DNA of 6,328 nt from Deltaproteobacteria bacterium (GTDB lineage: Bacteria; Desulfobacterota; Binatia; UBA9968), in NCBI GenBank assembly GCA_005879435.1, contig VBKX01000049.1, positions 1-6,328 of the forward strand, read 5' to 3'. The notes below the pieces were generated by a model. The model made no database searches and had not been told where the DNA came from. It saw only the letters and a program-made list of their open reading frames with translations. The position numbers and the translations under genes are program-made. This document shows, in pieces, positions 1 through 5,208 of this stretch (its first letter is position 1; each line of letters begins with the position of its first letter).

Positions 1-592
1 TGCTTCCTTCCGGCCGAGTCGCAATTACCTCGTCAACCAGGCCATACTCTTGTGCCTGCTTGCCGTTTAAAAACATATCGCGATCGGTGTCTTTCTCGAT
101 TTTCTTCAAGCTCTGTCCTGTATGTTTCATTAATATATTGTTGAGTTCTTCGCGCATGCGAAGAATTTCACGGGCCTGAATATCAATGTCTGCAGCCTGC
201 CCTTGGAAACCGCCCAATGGTTGATGGATCATAATGCGCGAATGCGGCAAGGCAAAACGTTTCGCCTTCGCGCCTGCCGCTAATAAAACTGCGCCCATGC
301 TGGCGGCTTGTCCGACGCACACCGTTGAAATCTGTGGTCGGATGTACTGCATAGTATCGTAAATCGCCAATCCCGCTGTGACCGAACCACCGGGACTATT
401 AATGTAAAAGAAGATATCGCGTTCGGGATCTTCCGATTCGAGAAAGAGAAATTGTGCGGTAATAACGTTGGCGACTTCGTCGGTTACTACGGTACCGAGA
501 AAAACGATTCGATCTTTAAGGAGACGTGAATAAATGTCATAAGCGCGTTCACCACGGCCTGTTTGCTCAACGACAATGGGGATGAAACTCAT
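1..592 (-). CDS. clpP: ATP-dependent Clp protease proteolytic subunit ClpP (3' end outside window)
   Basis: Serine peptidase subunit of the cytoplasmic Clp protease. It forms stacked heptameric rings and degrades proteins unfolded by ClpX or ClpA. Translation from the ATG at 592 gives 197 codons before the window ends, so only a short C-terminal tail is missing (family about 195-210 residues). The catalytic triad is visible: Ser98 in GQAASMGA, His123 in MIHQPLGG and Asp172 in DTDRDMF. These match E. coli Ser111/His136/Asp185 with a constant offset of 13. The oxyanion-hole loop INSPGGSV lies at residues 64-71. There is no long propeptide. The N-terminus MSFIPIVVEQ is the usual axial-loop start, which supports this start codon. 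An AAGGGG box (609-604) lies 11 bases upstream, slightly far. The gene follows tig by 33 bases with no obvious promoter between them, so co-transcription is likely. Confidence 0.97.
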   Translation of the reverse strand, partial: MSFIPIVVEQTGRGERAYDIYSRLLKDRIVFLGTVVTDEVANVITAQFLFLESEDPERDIFFYINSPGGSVTAGLAIYDTMQYIRPQISTVCVGQAASMGAVLLAAGAKAKRFALPHSRIMIHQPLGGFQGQAADIDIQAREILRMREELNNILMKHTGQSLKKIEKDTDRDMFLNGKQAQEYGLVDEVIATRPEGS

Positions 593-625
593 ATGTAGGT
601 AAACCCCTTATCCACAGTGAGCATT

Positions 626-1951
626 CTATCTTTTTTCAGCCTGCTCATCAACCTTAGAAACAGGCGGATCGACTTCTTTGATCGTCGCGCGCTCAAGCAA
701 AAAGCCAAGGGTGCGATCGAAGACCATTTGCGACCGCAAATCATCGCGAGCGTCAGCTCGCGAATAGATCTCGCGGAGATTTTTAGCGCGATCACCCGCC
801 GCGCGCGCGAGGCTGTCCACTCGATCCTGTACATCTTTATCTGTGATCTCGATCCGTTCGAGCTGGGCGATCCGTTCCACGAGTAGCGTCGCATGGACTT
901 GCCGCGTGGCTCTGGCCTCGAGATTTTTTTTAACCTCCTCCATCGGCGGCAGCGCGCCGGCGCCTGAGTCGCGTTGCCCGGCGATCTGATTTTGGTAGCG
1001 CTCCATCAAGTATCTAGTTTGCCGCTCCACCATCGACGGTGGAATGGTGAACGAGTGCGCCTCGATCAATCGATCGACCAGCTTTTCTTTAAGCTCTTCG
1101 TTTTGATAGTGCCCAAGCTCGTCTTCCAAACGTCCACGGATGCGCGATTTCAACTCGTCGAGGGTGGCGCATTCCCCATGGTCTTTGGCAAATTCATCAT
1201 CAAGCGTCGGCAAGACCTTTTGCTTAATCTCGCGGACGACGATGGAAAAATCTACCGCTTTGCCGGCGATTTCTTTATTCGGATAGTCTTCCGGGTAATT
1301 CACCGCGACGGTGCGACGTTCGCCCAACGTTAGCCCGGCAACGGCATCTTCAAATTGTGGTAACGCATGCCCGGAGCCGACTTCGAGCGCATAATTCTCA
1401 CCCTTACCGCCCGAAAACGGCTTCCCTGCAATGGTCCCCTCAAAGTCCAGCAAAACAAAGTCGCCCTTCTGGACCACTTCACGACCTTCGACCGGCTCCA
1501 GACGAGCATGTCCTTCCTGCAACCGACGCAGCGCCTCGTCGACTTGAGCATCCGTAATCGTGATTTTCACCTTCTCGACTTCCATGCCCAGATAGTCTTT
1601 GACTTCGAAGTCGGGCTTCACTTCAAAAACTGCAGAAAAAGAAAAAGGGCCGCTTTCATTAAACTCGGTAGTTTCCACCTCGGGCCGCGAAACGATCTGC
1701 AAGCCGCGCTCTTTTACGATTTCCTCTAAGGACTCCTCCACGAGATGAGATCTGACTTCACCTTTAACTTCATTGCCATAGATCCCCTGTAAGACGCTCC
1801 GGGGAATCTTGCCACTGCGAAAACCTTTGACGCGAACGCGCTGACCAAGATTCTTATACGCGCGAGAAAACTCGCCGGCAACGGTCTCAGCGGGAAGTTC
1901 GACCCGGACTTTTCGCTGCACCGGACTCAATTCATCAATATCAATTTTCAT
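626..1951 (-). CDS. tig: Trigger factor, ribosome-associated chaperone and peptidyl-prolyl isomerase
   Basis: Trigger factor binds ribosomal protein L23 at the exit tunnel and shields nascent chains; its middle domain is an FKBP-type prolyl isomerase. The 441-residue product has the family's usual length. Residues 1-120 form the ribosome-binding domain, with the signature GFRSGKIP at 43-50, the same position as GFRKGKVP in E. coli. Residues about 160-245 are the FKBP-like domain (VQKGDFVLLDFEGTIAGKPF at its start, GSGHALPQFEDAVAGL around 193-207). Residues from about 250 form the helical, charged C-terminal chaperone arms. The start at ATG 1951 is fixed by alignment of the N-terminus to the family. 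The ribosome binding site is poor (TAAGA about 8 bases upstream). tRNA-Leu lies upstream and clpP downstream, a common protein-quality-control arrangement. The gene is intact, with a TAG stop. Confidence 0.98.
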   Translation of the reverse strand: MKIDIDELSPVQRKVRVELPAETVAGEFSRAYKNLGQRVRVKGFRSGKIPRSVLQGIYGNEVKGEVRSHLVEESLEEIVKERGLQIVSRPEVETTEFNESGPFSFSAVFEVKPDFEVKDYLGMEVEKVKITITDAQVDEALRRLQEGHARLEPVEGREVVQKGDFVLLDFEGTIAGKPFSGGKGENYALEVGSGHALPQFEDAVAGLTLGERRTVAVNYPEDYPNKEIAGKAVDFSIVVREIKQKVLPTLDDEFAKDHGECATLDELKSRIRGRLEDELGHYQNEELKEKLVDRLIEAHSFTIPPSMVERQTRYLMERYQNQIAGQRDSGAGALPPMEEVKKNLEARATRQVHATLLVERIAQLERIEITDKDVQDRVDSLARAAGDRAKNLREIYSRADARDDLRSQMVFDRTLGFLLERATIKEVDPPVSKVDEQAEKR

Positions 1952-1973
1952 GGCGAATTCTTACGAGACACTG

Positions 1974-2009
1974 CACGTGTGGGGAAAATTCGATTTCAAC
2001 CCACGTGTG
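1974..2009. repeat. Direct repeat CACGTGTG with palindromic core, upstream of tig
   Basis: The octamer CACGTGTG occurs at 1974-1981 and again at 2002-2009, exactly 28 bases apart. Each copy contains the palindrome CACGTG. Both copies lie 23-58 bases upstream of the tig start codon, between tRNA-Leu and tig. A paired regulator-binding site is possible but is inferred only from position and repetition; no known operator is recognised. Confidence 0.35.
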
Positions 2010-2020
2010 ATTGCATTTTG

Positions 2021-2032
2021 ACCGCGCGCGGT
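2021..2032. repeat. Perfect 12-base palindrome between tRNA-Leu and tig
   Basis: ACCGCGCGCGGT reads the same on both strands and is GC-rich. It has no hairpin loop and no following T-run, so it does not look like an intrinsic terminator. It could equally be a small binding site or chance in sequence with many CG steps. Confidence 0.3.
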
Positions 2033-2080
2033 GCCCTAGACCAACCTTTCTCCAAGTACCTTCAATTCCCAAATCACCGA

Positions 2081-2163
2081 TGGTGCGAGAGGGGGGATTC
2101 GAACCCCCACGGTTACCCGCTAGATCCTAAGTCTAGTGCGTCTGCCAGTTCCGCCACTCTCGC
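2081..2163 (-). tRNA. tRNA-Leu (anticodon TAG)
   Basis: A class II tRNA with encoded CCA (2083-2081). The acceptor stem pairs GCGAGAG (2163-2157) with CTCTCGC (2091-2085), with discriminator A. The anticodon stem CTAGA/TCTAG closes the loop CTTAGGA, giving anticodon TAG, which reads CUA and other CUN leucine codons. The variable arm CGGGTAACCGT can form a short three-pair stem, as expected for tRNA-Leu. The T arm is GGGGG-TTCGAAT-CCCCC. It lies 129 bases upstream of tig on the same strand and behind a good promoter, so it may be transcribed with tig-clpP and cut out by RNase P. Confidence 0.97.
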
Positions 2164-2214
2164 GAAAACCGGATTCGCCAACGAACTCACCATTCGCATT
2201 CCGACTTGAAATGC

Positions 2215-2243
2215 AGAGTAAAAATAACCTGCTAGTATGTCAA
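2215..2243 (-). promoter_or_regulatory. Sigma-70-type promoter for tRNA-Leu (and possibly tig-clpP)
   Basis: On the minus strand the perfect -35 hexamer TTGACA (2243-2238) is followed after 17 bases by TACTCT (2220-2215). This -10 box matches three of six consensus bases, including the first TA and the last T. Transcription would start near 2208, about 45 bases before the tRNA 5' end. I see no comparable promoter between the tRNA and tig, so readthrough into tig is plausible but not shown. Confidence 0.65.
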
Positions 2244-2310
2244 GCGCCGTTCAACCCAGAAATCCGATCTCAGGTTTTCCGCCTCTCACAAACTCAATGT
2301 CCAGTTGTCT

Positions 2311-2360
2311 GACCGCGGTCCGTTGATGTACGAAGGACGTTGTAGTCGAAGGATAGAGAC
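2311..2360. repeat. Possible remnant of a dispersed intergenic repeat
   Basis: This stretch just past the mobA remnant holds the 10-base palindrome GACCGCGGTC (2311-2320) and two copies of CGAAGGA (2331-2337 and 2347-2353, 16 bases apart). The second copy sits in GTAGTCGAAGGATAGAGA. The wording resembles the GTAGTCGAAGGATAGAG-type intergenic repeats I recall from many deltaproteobacterial and metagenomic genomes. Only one degraded copy is present here, so its identity rests on memory. Confidence 0.35.
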
Positions 2361-2380
2361 ATCAAGCAACAGAGCGAACG

Positions 2381-2958
2381 CCAGCGCCGCAGCGCACGAT
2401 GATAATCTCCCGGAAGTTCAGATTGACAAAACTCAATCCCGCCGGATCATCTCTTCCTCACTGATAATTCGCGCTGCAACTTCCTGATACAAGAATGTCG
2501 GTCTTAGGTTCCCGACTTCAAATTGTTGCTTTAGTTGCGCGACTACCGACTTTTCGTCAACGGCTTGGAGCGGTTGCAGCCGGCCCTGCCACAGCAACCA
2601 CGGCGTCGCCCAGGCGAATAGGAAGGAACCGCATAAGCCGCACGTCAGAAAAAGCGCGTCCCACGAACTTACAAAAACAAATCTCCGTCGTCGAAGCTTG
2701 TAAACCGCAAGGGACGCCGCTGGCTGGCCCTCGAAAGGGCAGGTCGTCGCGCGCCACTCTCACGGGTAAGTCCGGGGAGGCCATATCCCGGCGCGGTGAC
2801 GACAAGGACTTCATCAAAGTCCTTCTTTAACTTCCGCACCATGTGAGAGATCAACGGATCGCTGTCGAAGTGCAGGAAAATTTTGGAGTTCCCATCCGTG
2901 AGCTCTTGCCGCCCGCGAGGATGATCGCGGAGACATGGCCCGTCGCACTCACTTTCAT
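2381..2958 (-). pseudogene. Frameshifted MobA-like molybdenum cofactor guanylyltransferase
   Basis: MobA-family enzymes transfer GMP from GTP to molybdopterin cofactor. From ATG 2958 the first frame gives the nucleotide-binding loop AIILAGGKSSRMGTPK (residues 11-26). After a lost base in the AAAATTTT run (about 2884-2877) the next frame reads LHFDSDPLISHMVRKL and DEVLVVTAPGYGLP. An extra C in CCCC (2777-2774) moves to PDLPVRVARDDLPFRGPASG. A pair of compensating shifts at two T-runs (2677-2673 and about 2650) encloses VSSWDALF, where the family normally has a (T/S)-C-D-x-P-F-like metal-binding strand. An extra base near 2585 leads to LQPLQAV and FEVGNLRPTFLYQEVAARII. An indel near 2447 leads to DPAGLSFVNLN, and one more shift near 2410 leads to DYHRALRRW, the usual C-terminus. 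Put together it spans about 195 residues, the normal MobA length. No single frame could make a working enzyme. The exact subfamily (MobA or another small nucleotidyltransferase) is not certain. Confidence 0.85.
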
Positions 2959-3004
2959 CGTTTGAAAACAGAACTAATGATGAAAAATTTCGGAAAGGCC
3001 GCCG

Positions 3005-3334
3005 TCAAATACTTTCTGATCCCTTCATCTGACATTGGCTGCAGGGGCAGAGAGTCCGCAAGTGATCGTACGTGTAAATACCCGTGTTGTGACCATCATT
3101 CCAGCGCATTTCGATGGCGTAATTTCCGACCGGGCTGATTGCCTCCAACTTTGCATTGGGGACGTCGATAAATCGTCGCTGAGCGCCGTGTCCCTGACAA
3201 AGCGCACAGGGACAATGACCGCGGAGATCCGCTTCCGCATATTCGCCCACATGCCCGTCGTCCCACGTCATACGCACGACTCCGCGCGCTCTAATATGGT
3301 TGATTTCGGTAGGGAGGGGCATGGACATCGACAC
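3005..3334 (-). CDS. DUF971-family small protein (gamma-butyrobetaine hydroxylase-like N-terminal domain)
   Basis: A 109-residue protein, numbered here from GTG 3334, recognised by the DUF971 pattern: W-x-D-G-H (24-28), LRGHCPCALC (38-46), then VGNYAIEMRWNDGH (69-82) and GIYTYDHLRTLCPC (85-98). The same fold forms the N-terminal zinc-binding domain of gamma-butyrobetaine hydroxylase. Stand-alone bacterial copies have no settled role, although they are often found beside Fe-S or cofactor genes. Two cysteine clusters are present, Cys41/43/46 and Cys96/98/101, and each could help hold a metal. GTG 3334, ATG 3328 and ATG 3322 are all possible starts. An AGG (3339-3337) seven bases before position 3328 favours that ATG (107 residues). 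The upstream gene's stop codon lies only 2 bases before GTG 3334, which suggests translational coupling. The mobA remnant begins 46 bases downstream. Confidence 0.88.
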   Translation of the reverse strand: MSMSMPLPTEINHIRARGVVRMTWDDGHVGEYAEADLRGHCPCALCQGHGAQRRFIDVPNAKLEAISPVGNYAIEMRWNDGHNTGIYTYDHLRTLCPCSQCQMKGSESI

Positions 3335-3336
3335 GC

Positions 3337-3861
3337 CTATAATTCAACGAGACCGTCACCGATCGCGGTCATAAAACCGATTCTGTCACGGTTGACCAAA
3401 TAAGTTCTCGGTCCAACATCCGGTCGGTCCACGAGTGTCGCCTCAGTCACCGGAATAAACTGGCTCTTCTCCATGAGTAACTCGTGAAGTGCGCTGCCGG
3501 GCAACAAATGAACGCTTCCTTGCAGCAAGTACGGTCCGACGCTGAACAGCGCTCTGCTCGGATCCTTTTTGACATAGAAATGGTCCATTTCCGACCGCTG
3601 CATCCGAGCTTCTGAGCTTAAGTCGGCAATCAAAAATACTTCGTGCATATAGACCAGGTATTCATCGGCGCCGACCGAGACAGGTTTTCGGTTATATAGC
3701 TCTAGAGTGGCGTCTTTGAGAGAGAATACCGTGTCGCCTTGCCGAACAAACAAATAATTGCTCAACCGATCTTGATTCGTCGCGAGCACACCGCGCACGA
3801 CCGCTGCATGAAGATAAACCTGCAGGTACATCGTGTACGTGAAATTCTCCTCGCCAACCAT
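3337..3861 (-). CDS. Conserved-looking hypothetical protein with internal duplication
   Basis: A 174-residue protein I do not recognise with certainty. It has no signal peptide, no clear membrane segment and no enzyme motif, and appears cytoplasmic. Two halves look alike. Residues about 21-81 run hydrophobic strand, G24, LSNYL, KDATL (49-53), YLV (68-70), FLIA. Residues about 112-167 run L-x-G115, LHELL, TEATL (139-143), YLV (154-156), GFMTA. This suggests a tandem pair of small beta-rich domains; it faintly recalls the DUF6812 group, which I cannot confirm. ATG 3861 is the furthest in-frame start because TAG directly precedes it. AGGAG (3880-3876) is present but 14 bases away, longer than ideal. 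The stop codon lies 2 bases from the DUF971 gene, so the two are probably an operon. Coding is supported by intact length and strand-loop periodicity rather than by a named family. Confidence 0.8.
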   Translation of the reverse strand: MVGEENFTYTMYLQVYLHAAVVRGVLATNQDRLSNYLFVRQGDTVFSLKDATLELYNRKPVSVGADEYLVYMHEVFLIADLSSEARMQRSEMDHFYVKKDPSRALFSVGPYLLQGSVHLLPGSALHELLMEKSQFIPVTEATLVDRPDVGPRTYLVNRDRIGFMTAIGDGLVEL

Positions 3862-4019
3862 CTACGTTTAAACCACTCCTGATCACGGAGGTCGTAATGA
3901 TCTTTTAAACACTTGGAACGATTATCTCACCACCCCCCGGCTTTAACAACAAAGATATATACCAATTCGAGGCATGAAAGCGGCGCGGGTTTCGAAATTT
4001 CGCCGGGAAAGGGAAGATT
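3862..4019. other. Intergenic region between tRNA-Lys and the 174-residue gene
   Basis: It contains an AT-rich patch (TATATA around 3954-3959), the 10-base palindrome CGAAATTTCG (3993-4002), and a weak five-pair hairpin CGGCG/CGCCG (3981-3985 with 4001-4005). The hairpin has a 15-base loop and no T-run, so it is not a convincing terminator for the tRNA operon. A promoter for the 174-residue gene would be expected here, but I could not find a well-spaced pair of boxes. Confidence 0.4.
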
Positions 4020-4095
<76 letters not shown>

Positions 4096-4128
4096 GACAC
4101 ATAAAGAATGGACGAAGCAGGAAGGTGG

Positions 4129-4164
4129 AAGGATGAATTGAAACAACTACAAATCTTCATCCTT
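4129..4164. repeat. Inverted repeat in the tRNA-His/tRNA-Lys spacer
   Basis: AAGGATGAA (4129-4137) is the exact reverse complement of TTCATCCTT (4156-4164), with an 18-base loop. The right arm continues into a run of related CATCC/TCATC words up to about 4184, so the spacer looks like part of a short degenerate repeat. In the tRNA precursor it would form a hairpin with a low-GC stem and no T-run, so a terminator is not indicated. Confidence 0.6.
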
Positions 4165-4202
4165 TATCCCTCATCCATCATTCATACATAGTTTTGCAAA
4201 AC

Positions 4203-4279
4203 TGGGGTGAGTGAAGGGACTTGAACCCTCAACCCCTGGGACCACAACCCAGTGCTCTAACCAATTGAGCTACACTCAC
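4203..4279 (-). tRNA. tRNA-His (anticodon GTG)
   Basis: The acceptor stem GTGAGTG/CACTCAC is followed by discriminator C and an encoded CCA (4205-4203). The base just upstream (4280) gives the extra 5' G at position -1 that pairs with C73, the hallmark of bacterial tRNA-His. The anticodon stem CTGGG/CCCAG closes TTGTGGT, giving GTG. The T arm is GAGGG-TTCAAGT-CCCTT with one G-U pair. Only 17-18 bases separate it from tRNA-Arg. Confidence 0.98.
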
Positions 4280-4297
4280 CACAAAAACGACTTAGCA

Positions 4298-4374
4298 TGG
4301 CGCGCCAGAAGGGATTCGAACCCCTGACCTACGGCTTAGAAGGCCGTTGCTCTATCCAGCTGAGCTACTGGCGC
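4298..4374 (-). tRNA. tRNA-Arg (anticodon TCT)
   Basis: A 77-base tRNA. The acceptor stem GCGCCAG/CTGGCGC is followed by discriminator G and encoded CCA (4300-4298). The anticodon stem ACGGC/GCCGT closes CTTCTAA, giving TCT, which reads AGA and AGG arginine codons. The T arm is AGGGG-TTCGAAT-CCCTT. It is the second gene of the cluster. Confidence 0.98.
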
Positions 4375-4385
4375 CGAATATAGCA

Positions 4386-4452
4386 CTGAGTGCTGAGCGG
4401 CACCCTTCCGCACTGCACCTTCTCAGCACTCAGAACTCATCACTCAGTACTC
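4386..4452. repeat. Inverted and tandem repeats in the tRNA-Pro/tRNA-Arg spacer
   Basis: CTGAGTGCTGAG (4386-4397) is the perfect reverse complement of CTCAGCACTCAG (4422-4433), with a 24-base loop. The right arm is part of a 14-base tandem pair starting CACTCAG (4427 and 4441) with 11 of the first 12 bases equal. The second unit offers a competing partner: ACTGAGTG (4385-4392) pairs with CACTCAGT (4441-4448). The spacer RNA could therefore fold in two ways between the two tRNAs. The CACTCAG-type wording resembles short dispersed intergenic repeats of many bacterial genomes. Confidence 0.7.
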
Positions 4453-4457
4453 GCGGA

Positions 4458-4534
4458 TGGTCGGGGCGAGAAGATTCGAACTTCCGACCCCCTGCGCCCA
4501 AGGCAGGTGCGCTACCAGGCTGCGCTACGCCCCG
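4458..4534 (-). tRNA. tRNA-Pro (anticodon TGG)
   Basis: First gene of the cluster. The acceptor stem CGGGGCG/CGCCCCG is followed by discriminator A and encoded CCA (4460-4458). The anticodon stem CCTGC/GCAGG closes CTTGGGC, giving TGG, which reads CCA and other CCN proline codons. The T arm is GGAAG-TTCGAAT-CTTCT with one G-U pair. It starts about 11 bases after the predicted transcription start. Confidence 0.98.
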
Positions 4535-4551
4535 TCAAGTAACCAGGCGTC

Positions 4552-4579
4552 ATTCTATACAGAACGTGCCTGAAATCAA
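4552..4579 (-). promoter_or_regulatory. Sigma-70-type promoter for the Pro-Arg-His-Lys tRNA cluster
   Basis: The -35 box TTGATT (4579-4574) is followed after 16 bases by the -10 box TAGAAT (4557-4552), which lies within TATAGAAT. The -35 box overlaps the rdgB stop codon (4578-4576). The predicted start near 4545 gives a leader of about 11 bases before tRNA-Pro. The prediction rests on sequence match and position only. Confidence 0.6.
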
Positions 4580-5196
4580 GTTTGTATCGGCAAGTCGATC
4601 AATGTCGCCAGGATGTCGGTCATTTTCTTCAGCGCCTTGCCTCGATGACTGACCGTCGACTTGGTTTTTTGATCAATTTCGCCAAAAGTTTTGCCAAAGG
4701 ACGGATAGAAGAACAGCGGATCGTAACCGAATCCATTCGACCCTTTTAGCACAAATGCGATGCGCCCTTCGCAAGATTCACGCACAGCCCATTTTCTTTG
4801 GCAGTCAGATTTGGGCGCGCACAGCGCCAGAGCGCAGACAAAGCGCGCTGTCCGCTGCTCCTCTGGAATGGCCGCCAGTTCACGCAGCAATTTTTCATTA
4901 TTCTTCTTGTCATTGCCATTTTCACCAGCATAGCGGGCCGAATAGATTCCCGGAGCGCCACTCAAAGCGTCGACTTCCAAACCCGAGTCATCAGCCAGCG
5001 TCAGCAGACCTGAATGCTCCGCCAGAATGCGTGCCTTTTTAAGCGCATTCGCCTCAAAGGTCGCGCCGTCTTCAACGATCTCGGGCGGATCGCGCAAATC
5101 GCGCAACGAAACAATCCGCAATGGGAGCTTACTTAAGAAGGCTTGCACCTCAGCAAACTTACCGGCATTGGTCGTAGCAACGAGAAGCTCGATCAT
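4576..5196 (-). CDS. rdgB: XTP/dITP diphosphatase (non-canonical purine NTP pyrophosphatase, RdgB/HAM1 family)
   Basis: Hydrolyses dITP, ITP and XTP to the monophosphate and pyrophosphate, keeping deaminated purines out of DNA and RNA in the cytoplasm. The 206-residue product has the usual length (about 195-205). The family motifs appear in order: ATTNAGKFAEV (7-17) with the triphosphate-contacting Asn10 and Lys13, EDGATFEANALKKA (42-55), ADDSGLEVDALSGAPGIYSA (68-87) with the catalytic/metal Asp69-Asp70, GFGYDPLF (155-162) for base recognition, and STVSHRGKA (180-188). ATG 5196 lies 12 bases after the rph stop codon with GAAG next to it and gives a correct family N-terminus, so translation probably depends on coupling with rph. 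The stop codon overlaps the tRNA promoter. No key residue is missing. Confidence 0.97.
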   Translation of the reverse strand: MIELLVATTNAGKFAEVQAFLSKLPLRIVSLRDLRDPPEIVEDGATFEANALKKARILAEHSGLLTLADDSGLEVDALSGAPGIYSARYAGENGNDKKNNEKLLRELAAIPEEQRTARFVCALALCAPKSDCQRKWAVRESCEGRIAFVLKGSNGFGYDPLFFYPSFGKTFGEIDQKTKSTVSHRGKALKKMTDILATLIDLPIQT

Positions 5197-5208
5197 CTTC
5201 GCATCGAC

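Noticed and set aside
974..1729. Several plus-strand frames opposite tig
   Set aside because: All are shadows of the intact trigger factor gene with no independent evidence.
1979..2209. Plus-strand open frame of 76 codons containing RGDSNPHGYPLDPKSS
   Set aside because: It is the antisense of tRNA-Leu; this peptide wording is a well-known spurious translation of tRNA genes.
2557..2817. Minus-strand open frame of 86 codons as a gene of its own
   Set aside because: Its sequence is the middle of MobA (ARDDLPFRGPASG) with no natural N- or C-terminus; it is one frame segment of the pseudogene.
2495..2830. Plus-strand open frame of 111 codons
   Set aside because: It is antisense to the mobA-like remnant and has no family features; long frames here follow from base composition.
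3035..3403. Plus-strand open frame of 122 codons
   Set aside because: It is antisense to the DUF971 gene and the end of the 174-residue gene; the minus-strand products carry conserved motifs and this one does not.
3981..4005. Possible terminator downstream of tRNA-Lys
   Set aside because: Only five base pairs with a 15-base loop and no T-run on the transcribed strand.
4347..4652. Plus-strand open frame of 101 codons containing GREDSNFRPPAPKAGALP
   Set aside because: It runs antisense through tRNA-Pro and the tRNA promoter; the peptide is a known tRNA artefact.
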